Of a stretch of 7,509 bases of DNA, positions 1 through 5,748 are shown piece after piece (position 1 is the first letter of the stretch; each line of letters starts with the position of its first letter). Location: the NCBI GenBank assembly GCA_019348265.1, contig JAHWJV010000172.1, positions 1 to 7,509 on the forward strand. Direction: 5' to 3'. Both the position numbers and the translations under genes were made by a program. This stretch comes from Gemmatimonadota bacterium (GTDB lineage: Bacteria > Gemmatimonadota > Gemmatimonadetes > Longimicrobiales > Longimicrobiaceae). The notes under the pieces are model-generated. The model ran no database searches. It had not been told where the DNA came from and saw only the letters and a program-made list of their open reading frames with translations.

Positions 1-504
1 GGCCGCAGCCTCGGCGGGGAGGGAGCGGAGCGCGTCCGGCCCCTTCCCCAGCGCGCCCGTGACACGCGCCAGCGCGTCGGCTACGGGGAGCCCCTCGGTG
101 CCATGGAGGTAGGTGAGCACCGCGATGGCAACCGGCCGTTCGCCGCTGCGAGCCTGCTCCGTCACCGTCCGCAGTGAGGATGCCGGGATCCCGCCTTCCA
201 GAGCGTCGGCCCCGGCGCCGAGGTCGGCGGCCGTGAGGTCGCGCCGGGCGCGGCCCATCGCCTCCCGAGCCGTGGCGAGAGATGCCGCGCGGCGCTCGAC
301 GGTGGCGGCGATCCGGTCCATCGGAACCCCCTTCGCCCTACCTTCCGCCACCTTGTTCTCGAGCAGGGAGACCGGGATCCCCGCGGCGCTGGCCGCGCTC
401 TTCGCTGCTTCTATACGTGCTTCGGGGCTCTGGGCCGCCAGCGGCATCGCCGCGAGCGAGGCGAACAGAATCCCGCGAGCGACCTGTCGCTTCATGATTC
501 TCAT
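1..504 (-). CDS. Secreted protein of unknown function, C-terminus outside window
   Basis: This minus-strand frame stays open from an ATG at 504 to the left edge, giving 168 codons without a stop. The first residues (MRIMKRQVARGILFASLAAM, then PLAAQS) form a classic Sec signal peptide with probable cleavage after an Ala-x-Ala-like LAA/Q site, so the product is exported. The mature part is rich in Ala, Arg and Glu, with a helical, charged character (for example KVAEGRAKGVPMDRIAATVE). I see no catalytic motif and do not recognise the family. An AGAAGGA Shine-Dalgarno sequence lies 3 bases before the ATG at 504 and about 12 before the in-frame ATG at 495, so either start is possible. It lies 105 bp downstream of the ECF sigma gene on the same strand. 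It may be co-transcribed with it or be one of its targets; neither is shown. Confidence 0.75.
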   Translation of the reverse strand, partial: MRIMKRQVARGILFASLAAMPLAAQSPEARIEAAKSAASAAGIPVSLLENKVAEGRAKGVPMDRIAATVERRAASLATAREAMGRARRDLTAADLGAGADALEGGIPASSLRTVTEQARSGERPVAIAVLTYLHGTEGLPVADALARVTGALGKGPDALRSLPAEAAA

Positions 505-544
505 AGTTCCTTCTCTGGATCCGGGAGGTCCATCGTAGCTCTCC

Positions 545-559
545 CGGTGTTACACACCG
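545..559. promoter_or_regulatory. Short dyad (CGGTGT-TAC-ACACCG) in the gap after the sigma gene
   Basis: Six-base arms CGGTGT (545-550) and ACACCG (554-559) are perfectly complementary around a 3-base centre, in the 105-bp gap between the sigma gene and the secreted-protein gene. No U-run follows on either strand, so it does not look like an intrinsic terminator. It lies about 41-55 bases upstream of the ATG at 504, compatible with an operator or promoter element for that gene. On the minus strand a GGAACC stretch (576-581) lies just upstream and resembles an ECF -35 element, but I cannot identify a convincing -10 element. This is a weak, unverified call. Confidence 0.25.
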
Positions 560-609
560 TCCGCATCTGCGCCGGTTCCATCAGGTAGACGACAGGGTGT
601 GGCCCGCCG

Positions 610-1203
610 TCACAACTCTTCGGTTCCGTGCTCACCCGGGCTCAGCATCGCCTGGAGCGCCTCTCGCGCGCGCATCACCCGCATCTTCAACGCGCTCACC
701 GAGCTTTCCAGCATCTCGGCCATCTCCTCATACGAATGCCCTTCAACGTGCTTGAGGAGAAAGGCCTCTCGCTGCGGAGCAGGCAGAGCTTCGAGAGCGG
801 CGCTCACCGCGCGCGCGACCTCGGCCCGATCGAGGTCCCCCGCGGGGTCATCGAGGCTCGGCACGTCCAGCGCGCCCTCCTCGAGCGAGAGGTTCTTTCT
901 CCGCCGATCCTTCAGGTAGTCGAGGGAGCGGTTGCGCAGGATCCGAAAGACCCACGCGCCGAAACGGGCGGGATCCTGGCAGCTGTCGAGGCTCGTATAG
1001 CCCTTTACCAGGCTCTCCTGCACCAGGTCCGCCGCCGCGTCCGGGTTCGAGACCATCCCGACCGCGTGCCGGTAGAGCACCGCCTGATGCCGCTCGACCA
1101 GAAGCGCGTACAGCTCGGCCTCGCCGGCCAGGACCCGCCTGACCACGTCCGCGTCGGGAAGCTCCGCCGCATGCAGTCTCGCCGGGGCAGACCGGGCGCT
1201 CAA
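610..1203 (-). CDS. ECF-type RNA polymerase sigma factor
   Basis: The 197-residue product has the two-domain layout of extracytoplasmic-function sigma-70 factors. Region 2 (about residues 31-101) includes the DLVQESLVKGY helix and the AWVFRILRNRSLDYLKDRRR segment that binds core enzyme and the -10 element. After an acidic linker, region 4 (about 133-186) has ALEALPAPQREAFLLKHVEG followed by the helix-turn-helix SYEEMAEMLESSVSALKMRV. The frame stays open upstream to 1380, but that part overlaps the preceding gene and is Arg-rich shadow sequence. I chose the TTG at 1203, which overlaps the TGA of the upstream gene (TTGA) and gives the usual family length; no clear Shine-Dalgarno is seen, so translation is probably coupled. 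It is the third gene after an anti-sigma-like membrane protein and an E-set envelope protein, its likely regulators. The sigma-factor identity is secure; the target genes are unknown. Confidence 0.93.
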   Translation of the reverse strand: MSARSAPARLHAAELPDADVVRRVLAGEAELYALLVERHQAVLYRHAVGMVSNPDAAADLVQESLVKGYTSLDSCQDPARFGAWVFRILRNRSLDYLKDRRRKNLSLEEGALDVPSLDDPAGDLDRAEVARAVSAALEALPAPQREAFLLKHVEGHSYEEMAEMLESSVSALKMRVMRAREALQAMLSPGEHGTEEL

Positions 1204-2294
1204 GGTACGATCAACACGGCGGAGTGGCCGCCGAACCCGTCGTCCACGCGCCCGGGCACCGACGCCGGCACGAACCAGTCGCCGTCGGACGCGCGGAAGG
1301 CGTAATGGTAGACCCCCGAGCGGAGCGGAAGTGTCGCGACCCACTCGTCGCCCGAGAGCACCATCGGGGTCGGCTTCCAATCGTTGAAGTCGCCGCCGAT
1401 CGAAGGAGCCTCGGCGGCGGCGCGCGGGAGGCGAATGATCACCGGCCCACCGCTCGGCTGGATCACGGGCAGGGCGGTACCGCTCACCTGCCGGCGCGAC
1501 AGCGGACGTGCCACGCCGATGCTCCAGGTGCGCCGCGGCGGGTTCCAGTAGAGGGGGTCGCTTTCATCCTGCAGGACGGAGAGCTCCAACTGGAGGCGAT
1601 CGGCCACCGACACCGCCCCGCCGACGCCCCAGCCGGTAGTCGGGAGGCTCTCCGACAGCCAGCGGCCCGCCGACGCCCATAGCGTTCCGCGGGACCGGGA
1701 AAGGTCGGCCCGCGCTTGCAGGTGAGGGAAACTCCCTTCGGAGGCGGTTACCAGACGCGCGCCGGCGGCGAGGCCCAGGCCGTTCGCCGCGGCGTAGCTG
1801 ACCAGGGCGCCGTTGTCCAGAACCGGCCTATTGAAAGTCGAGTCTCCCGAGGATCCGGCATACAGCCGTCCGCCGGTATGTAGCTCCAATCGCGCGGGGC
1901 CGGCGTTGAGGCCGACGAAGGGGAGGAGCTCGACGGTGACGCCAGTTCCCGTTTCGGACAGCCGGCGATCGCGGTAGCCGTACGCCTGCGCGGACAGGTC
2001 GGCGCCAAGGGAGCGGAGGCCGCGGGCTGCTTCCACCCTGGCGCCACCACCCGCCGCCGTCCAGGGAAGGCCGCCGGAGTCGATGGGCGCGCCGAGGTAC
2101 AGGTAGAGCCAGCGCGGGCCCTCGTGCCGAACCCCAAGCATCGCGCTGTTCGCTACGTTGCTGCCGACGGTCTCATGGCTGACCCCGCCGGCGGACAGAT
2201 CCACCAGCCATCCCTGTCCCCACGCCCGCGCCGGGATCGCGGCGGCGAGCAGGACGGCCACCGCCAGGGGACGAAACCGCGAAAGCTCAGACAC
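1200..2294 (-). CDS. Secreted barrel-like envelope protein with C-terminal CBM48/AMPK-type E-set domain
   Basis: The 364-residue product starts at a GTG that overlaps the end of the preceding gene by 8 bases. Residues 1-24 are a signal peptide (hydrophobic core LAVAVLLAAAI, cleavage after ARA). Residues about 27-275 are made of alternating short strands rich in Gly, Leu, Arg and Tyr (WLYLYLGAPI, LGADLSAQAYGYRDRR, GPARLELHTGGRLYAG), typical of an outer-membrane beta-barrel. The C-terminus (about 285-364) is an E-set domain of the AMPK-beta/CBM48 glycogen-binding type. It contains GGDFNDW (300-306), SGVYHYAF, DGDW (337-340) and VDDGFGG (350-356). Trp306 and Trp340 align with the two carbohydrate-contacting tryptophans of AMPK-beta. 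The domain resembles the one ending the upstream gene product. The location and fold are inferred from sequence pattern, and no enzymatic activity is suggested. The chain ends exactly with the E-set domain. Confidence 0.85.
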   Translation of the reverse strand: MSELSRFRPLAVAVLLAAAIPARAWGQGWLVDLSAGGVSHETVGSNVANSAMLGVRHEGPRWLYLYLGAPIDSGGLPWTAAGGGARVEAARGLRSLGADLSAQAYGYRDRRLSETGTGVTVELLPFVGLNAGPARLELHTGGRLYAGSSGDSTFNRPVLDNGALVSYAAANGLGLAAGARLVTASEGSFPHLQARADLSRSRGTLWASAGRWLSESLPTTGWGVGGAVSVADRLQLELSVLQDESDPLYWNPPRRTWSIGVARPLSRRQVSGTALPVIQPSGGPVIIRLPRAAAEAPSIGGDFNDWKPTPMVLSGDEWVATLPLRSGVYHYAFRASDGDWFVPASVPGRVDDGFGGHSAVLIVP

Positions 2295-2961
2295 TCCCAG
2301 CGGGAGCGGGGAGGAAGAGGCGGCTGTTCGTCCCGCCGAAGCTGTCGTCCACCTGAGGCGCGTACGGATCGGCTACCCAGCGCTCCCCGTCGACCACGAA
2401 GGTGTAGTCGTGGACGCCGGGAGTGAGCGGCACCAATGCCGTCCAGACGCCGGGGGCCGCCTCACGAAGCTCCAGGGTCGGCTGCCATTCGTTGAAGGAG
2501 CCGGCCAGCGTCACCATGGAGGCCTCCGGCGCCTCCAGCCGGAACTGCACGTAGAGCCGCTGCCCACCCGGCACCGGCGCAACGTACGTCCCGGCCACTT
2601 CGGCACTCGTCTGCTGCTCGAGCACCTCGGGCACAGCGATGGCCGCGAGCGCGAGCGACATCGCGCCCGCGAGAGCGTACGCCGGACGGAAGCTCACCGG
2701 CCGCGGCTCCCACAGCCAGAGCCGGGCACGCTCCCAGAGGCTCGCCTGCCGCAGGGCCGCGGGACGCGCGGACTGCACCGCCGGACGACTCGGGAGTGCG
2801 TTCATCACGCGATCGGTGAAGTCGGGAACCGGAGCGGCGCGGAGGACGGTTACCGTCTCCGCGAGCGCCGATTGGAGCCCCGTCAGCCGCGCGCGCTCGG
2901 CCGGCGTGAGATCCTCTGCCCTCAACTCGCCGTCGAGGCAGGCGTGTATGCGTTCGTCCAT
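2287..2961 (-). CDS. Anti-sigma-like single-pass membrane protein with external CBM48/AMPK-type E-set domain
   Basis: The 224-residue product begins MDERIHACLDGEL; the frame is open further upstream, but the ATG at 2961 gives an N-terminus typical of anti-sigma proteins (short helix, DGEL, then LTPAERARL at about 18-26). It lacks the HxxxCxxC zinc signature, so it would be a non-zinc type. A Trp/Arg-rich stretch (WERARLWLWEPR, 76-87) precedes one membrane helix (about 92-113, AYALAGAMSLALAAIAV). Residues about 134-217 form an AMPK-beta/CBM48-like E-set domain: GSFNEW (154-159), PGVHDYTF, DGERW (191-195) and VDDSFGG (204-210). Trp159, Trp195 and Asn212 sit where AMPK-beta contacts glycogen. 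The topology would place the sigma-binding part inside and the E-set domain outside. It is the first gene of the operon with the barrel-like E-set protein and the ECF sigma factor. Anti-sigma function is inferred from the N-terminal pattern and neighbours, not proven. Confidence 0.82.
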   Translation of the reverse strand: MDERIHACLDGELRAEDLTPAERARLTGLQSALAETVTVLRAAPVPDFTDRVMNALPSRPAVQSARPAALRQASLWERARLWLWEPRPVSFRPAYALAGAMSLALAAIAVPEVLEQQTSAEVAGTYVAPVPGGQRLYVQFRLEAPEASMVTLAGSFNEWQPTLELREAAPGVWTALVPLTPGVHDYTFVVDGERWVADPYAPQVDDSFGGTNSRLFLPAPAGSV

Positions 2962-3029
2962 CGTCAGTTTTGCGTTCGGAGGCACCCGTTCCCGCCCAGA
3001 CTGGCGGGCATTTCCTGGGCCAACTGCCT

Positions 3030-3035
3030 GTATTA
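3030..3035 (-). promoter_or_regulatory. Possible -10-like hexamer upstream of the sigma operon
   Basis: The minus strand reads TAATAC here, preceded by AGG, about 69 bases upstream of the ATG at 2961. It is the only AT-rich hexamer resembling a housekeeping -10 box in the GC-rich leader. No good -35 box sits 16-18 bases upstream, so this is a weak candidate for the promoter of the anti-sigma / barrel / sigma operon. An autoregulated ECF promoter elsewhere in 2962-3164 is equally possible. Confidence 0.2.
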
Positions 3036-3071
3036 CCTGAAGGACGAGTAGAGCCCCGTGGGGGTCACAAC

Positions 3072-3163
3072 CGGAAAGCGCGAGAGTGCGAAAGTGTGAC
3101 AGCGGTGTAACTTGCGGTGGCAAGGGGTTCACCGGGCTCACTTTCGCACTCTCGCGCTTTCCG
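3072..3163. repeat. Perfect 25-bp inverted repeat built from degenerate 8-bp units
   Basis: The left arm (3072-3096) and right arm (3139-3163) are exact reverse complements over 25 bases, separated by 42 bases. Similarity continues outward with one gap: GGTCACAAC before the left arm matches the complement of the sequence just after the right arm. The left arm reads as consecutive degenerate octamers, GGAAAGCG CGAGAGTG CGAAAGTG, followed by TGACAGCG. It sits between a minus-strand operon (start 2961) and a plus-strand gene (start 3165). Neither arm is followed by a U-run. It could form a long hairpin or cruciform, be a dispersed intergenic repeat (REP/MITE-like), or act as a paired regulator-binding site. 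No transposase or flanking target duplication is seen. Confidence 0.8.
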
Positions 3164-3164
3164 A

Positions 3165-3524
3165 TTGACCGGGCTCAGGCAGGCGATCGAGCGATTCAAG
3201 CAGGCGCAGCGGCACCATGGGCTGGACGTTCACGACGTCGAGCGGGCGGAGGGACTGCGGCAGGCACGTCAGCAGCTGGAAGCGCATGCGGACCGAACGC
3301 TTCGGCGGCTCCCTTTCGGGGTTTACCCGGTGACCTCCGAAAGGCATTACGCGGTGCGGGAGGAGGTAGAGCTGCGCGGGGGGCGGCGAGTGCGGGGGCA
3401 GACGCTCTGTGGCGGCACCTCAGGCTACCCGCCGCGCGGGCACCCGGCGCCCTGCGCGGATTGTCTGCTCGTCGCGGAGAGGTACCTGCTGGAGGGCGGT
3501 CCGCCGCTCGAGCTCGACCTCTAG
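3165..3524 (+). CDS. Small protein of unknown function with C-terminal Cys/His cluster
   Basis: This 119-residue product is soluble and highly charged. The first half is helical and rich in Gln/Arg/Glu (LRQAIERFKQAQ, EGLRQARQQLEAHADRTL). The middle reads PFGVYPVTSERHYAVREEVE. The last third has a metal-site-like set: Cys86, His97, Cys101 and Cys104 in LCGGTSGYPPRGHPAPCADC, followed by LLVAERYLLEG. Four such ligands could bind zinc, but I do not recognise the family. Third-position GC is high throughout, supporting real coding. The frame opens at a GTG at 3117, but that start lies in the loop of the inverted repeat and would translate its right arm. I therefore prefer the TTG at 3165, two bases after the arm; neither start has a good Shine-Dalgarno. 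It is divergent from the sigma operon and ends 7 bases from the convergent metalloprotease gene. Confidence 0.6.
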   Translation: MTGLRQAIERFKQAQRHHGLDVHDVERAEGLRQARQQLEAHADRTLRRLPFGVYPVTSERHYAVREEVELRGGRRVRGQTLCGGTSGYPPRGHPAPCADCLLVAERYLLEGGPPLELDL

Positions 3525-3531
3525 GGCGGCC

Positions 3532-4326
3532 TCACCGCGCCAGCTGGACCCGGCGACGGAAGGCCTGGTACCCGGGCGAGTCGCGGGTCAAGCGCTCCTC
3601 ATCCAGCGGCCCGAGCGACTCGATCATGGTCCGGACGTTGCTGACGCGCTCCGCGCTGCTCGGGTGCGAGGCGAACCACTGGTCGAAGCTGCTCGGGTTG
3701 CTGTGCTGCTCCTTCAGAAGCTCCTCGAAAAAGGTGGCTATCCCCTCCGGGTGGTACCCGGCGGCGACCAGCGTAGCCACCGCCTCGTGGTCCGCCTCCC
3801 GCTCCGCGTCGCGCCCATACTTCGCGAACACCGCGCCGGCCCCCCCCTGGATGACGATCTGCTCCACGATGCCGGGGTCCCGCCCGATCAGCATGTAGAA
3901 GAGCGAAACCAGAATGCCGGTCCGCTGCTGCTTCTCCGCCTGCTCTATTCCGTGCCGCTCCGTCACGTGCGCGATCTCGTGTCCCAGCACTCCCGCGAGC
4001 TCCGCCTCCTCATCAGCCCGCCCGATCAGCCCCCGGTTGACGAAGATATGTCCACCCGGGATCGCGAAGGCGTTCATCTCCGGGGAGTCCACCAGGTGGA
4101 AATCGTAGCGCCGACCGCTCGGGTCCGCCTGGGCTGCGAGAGCGTTTCCGAGCTCGTTGAGTTCCGCCAGGGCCACCGGATCGCGCAGCAACGGGACTTC
4201 CTGGGCGATCTGTGCCGCGTAGTCGTCCCCGATCTCCTCCTCCTCCGCCAACTCCACCTCTCCGGAGCAGCCGGCATAGAGCAACAGTGTCGCCGGGAAG
4301 ATGCGGCGTAAGACGAGGCGCTTCAT
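3532..4326 (-). CDS. M48-family zinc metalloprotease, predicted lipoprotein
   Basis: The 264-residue product starts with a lipoprotein-type signal (MKRLVLRRIFPATLLLYAGC); Cys20 is the probable lipidation site, although Tyr at -3 is not the usual Leu. The protease domain contains HEIAH (116-120), the HExxH zinc site, with the third ligand in EREADHEA (175-182). SHPSSAERV (220-228) carries His221, matching the switch histidine of BepA-like enzymes. AFAIPGGHIFVNRGL (86-100) is the conserved edge-strand region. Members of this BepA/LoiP/YggG-like group cut misfolded outer-membrane or periplasmic proteins, so a periplasmic quality-control role is likely. There is no TPR tail, making it the short LoiP-like form. 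Its ATG overlaps the stop of the GH84 gene (ATGA), so the two are translationally coupled. All catalytic residues are present. Confidence 0.93.
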   Translation of the reverse strand: MKRLVLRRIFPATLLLYAGCSGEVELAEEEEIGDDYAAQIAQEVPLLRDPVALAELNELGNALAAQADPSGRRYDFHLVDSPEMNAFAIPGGHIFVNRGLIGRADEEAELAGVLGHEIAHVTERHGIEQAEKQQRTGILVSLFYMLIGRDPGIVEQIVIQGGAGAVFAKYGRDAEREADHEAVATLVAAGYHPEGIATFFEELLKEQHSNPSSFDQWFASHPSSAERVSNVRTMIESLGPLDEERLTRDSPGYQAFRRRVQLAR

Positions 4327-5387
4327 TGGGTCTGCACGACCTCTTCAGTGATGCGGTATTCGCCGTCCAGCCAGCCGATGATCTCCCGCGCGGCGTCGTG
4401 ATCGACCCCCGTATAGCGCCCACGCAGCAGCTCTTCCTTCGGACCGAGCCGGTCCAGCCCCACGTCCTGCAGAACGAGGAGGTCCTCCCACACCGTGGTC
4501 GCCAGCTCGTCTCCGAGCACCCTGGCGGCCGCCGCCCGAAACGCCTCTCCGTAACGGTAGTCGGTCCCTCTGCGGTAGCTCTCCACCAGGGTCAGCGCTG
4601 GTATCCGGCTGAGCGTCGGCTGCAGCGCGGGGTTGATCCCATGCGCGGCGATGTGGCTGGAAATCGCGGCCGGCCGTCCCACGAAGCCGCGGAGGTGCAG
4701 GTACTGCGACATGCGCTGGCCGTCGTTCACCGGATAATTATCCCAGAGGAACGGCTTCCGCCCGAGCTGCTCCGTCACGCGGCCCAGGTGACCGGGGGAG
4801 AGCTCGCGCGAGCATACCTCCTCGCCCGTCCAGAAGACCTCGATGGCGGGGTCCAGCAGGCGCCCGAGGTCTTCGACGTAGCGGTCCGGCCGCCGCCCGA
4901 ACGCCCGGTCCAGCACCGGATCGTCCGAGTAGTAGCTGGGGCAGACGATCAGCCGATCCGTCGACGTACGTTCTTTCACCCAATGAACGATTTCTACCTG
5001 TAGCGGGGCAAGGTCGTCCCGGTCGCCGCGCATGTCGTCGAAGAGCACCGCGAGGTCCTGCACCCCCAGCTCCCGGCAGAAGTCCAGCTTTGCGCCGAGC
5101 GCCTCCCGCGCCGCCTGGTCGAAGCCGCCGAAGATCTCGTAGGGGCTGATCCCCACGCCGAAGCGGACCCCCGCGGCGCGGCAGCTGGACGCGAGCGCCT
5201 CGAGCCTGAGGGCGAGGCTCTCGGGGTACGCCTCCCGCCACCGGCGCCGGAGGTAGGGATCCGCCTTGGGGGCGTAGAGATAGAAACGGTAGCCGTGCGG
5301 GCCGAGGAAGGCGATGGTTTCCTCGCGCTGCTGCCAGCTCCACGGTTTTCCGTAGAAGCCTTCGATGATACCGAGCTCGACGTCCAT
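4323..5387 (-). CDS. GH84 beta-N-acetylglucosaminidase (O-GlcNAcase-like)
   Basis: The 354-residue product is essentially the catalytic NAGidase barrel of glycoside hydrolase family 84, which removes beta-linked GlcNAc by substrate-assisted catalysis. It opens with GIIEGFYGKPWSWQQR (6-21), the family hallmark. Lys41 in YAPKADPY, the Asp117-Asp118 pair in LFDDMRGD, and Asn217/Asp222 in LWDNYPVND match the substrate-binding and catalytic residues of human and Bacteroides enzymes. FWTGEEVCS (185-193) is also conserved. There is no signal peptide and none of the extra domains of secreted GH84 enzymes, so it is predicted cytoplasmic and acts on imported or internal GlcNAc compounds. The start is an ATG preceded by AAGG at 7 bases. 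It is the first gene of a two-gene operon with the M48 lipoprotein (4-base overlap). The true substrate (peptidoglycan fragment, chitin-derived or protein-linked GlcNAc) cannot be told from sequence. Confidence 0.95.
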   Translation of the reverse strand: MDVELGIIEGFYGKPWSWQQREETIAFLGPHGYRFYLYAPKADPYLRRRWREAYPESLALRLEALASSCRAAGVRFGVGISPYEIFGGFDQAAREALGAKLDFCRELGVQDLAVLFDDMRGDRDDLAPLQVEIVHWVKERTSTDRLIVCPSYYSDDPVLDRAFGRRPDRYVEDLGRLLDPAIEVFWTGEEVCSRELSPGHLGRVTEQLGRKPFLWDNYPVNDGQRMSQYLHLRGFVGRPAAISSHIAAHGINPALQPTLSRIPALTLVESYRRGTDYRYGEAFRAAAARVLGDELATTVWEDLLVLQDVGLDRLGPKEELLRGRYTGVDHDAAREIIGWLDGEYRITEEVVQTQ

Positions 5388-5748
5388 TGCTGGCCTTGTT
5401 GGGCGGGGAGTATGTGCTCAGGTCAGCGGGTGCGGGCAGACGACGTGCCAGCCGCGCGTTCTACCCCGAAGCGGCCGGACGCCGCGGCTTCTTCCGGACC
5501 GGAGCCGGGGGGGGCGGGTCTGTCGGCTTTTCTGCAGGTGCCGGTGGACAAACGCTCTGGAAACGCGGCGCCGCAAACTTGTGGAGGCGGGAGGGGGTGC
5601 CCATATTGGATGTCAGCCCCCACAGCCAGGGTCGAGCGCGCTGAGGGCGGCGAAGCGAAGAGCCAGCCCCGCTCGTCCTAGCGCGCGCTGGGCGTGCTCA
5701 CTGCAGTGATCCCGATCCCCTTCCCCGGCTGCTTCGCCCGTCGCCGGC
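5388..5748. other. Gene-free interval between divergent transcription units
   Basis: About 360 bases with no gene I can support. Open frames here have no recognisable protein motif and no consistent codon bias. The left end must hold the GH84 promoter; AAGG (5395-5398 on the minus strand) is its ribosome-binding site, and a CATACT hexamer (5409-5414, minus strand) is the only -10-like match. An 8-G run (5507-5514) followed by CGGG is a site where slippage or sequencing error would be expected. The right end leads into the PAS relic, and part of it may be decayed sequence from that gene. Confidence 0.5.

Noticed and set aside
628..1305. Long plus-strand open frame opposite the sigma factor
   Set aside because: It is the antisense shadow of a well-supported ECF sigma gene and has no recognisable motif; high GC keeps such frames open by chance.
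2158..3051. Plus-strand frame of nearly 300 codons opposite the anti-sigma-like gene
   Set aside because: Rich in Arg/His/Pro as expected for antisense of a GC-rich gene; it lacks domain motifs and conflicts with the clear E-set protein on the minus strand.
3072..3163. CRISPR array
   Set aside because: There are only two arms in inverted orientation with a single 42-base centre; no direct repeats with regular unique spacers and no cas genes.
3063..3171. Inverted repeat as an intrinsic terminator or insertion-sequence end
   Set aside because: No U-run follows either arm, it lies between divergent rather than convergent genes, and no transposase or target-site duplication is visible.
3409..4311. 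300-codon plus-strand frame opposite the M48 protease
   Set aside because: The minus strand encodes a complete metalloprotease with all catalytic residues; the plus frame has no motif and overlaps the end of the small Cys/His gene.
4323..5387. Functional link between the GH84 enzyme and the E-set sigma circuit as one glycan system
   Set aside because: They are separate operons with a plus-strand gene between them, and GH84 acts on beta-GlcNAc while CBM48-type domains usually bind alpha-glucans; the sequence shows no direct link.
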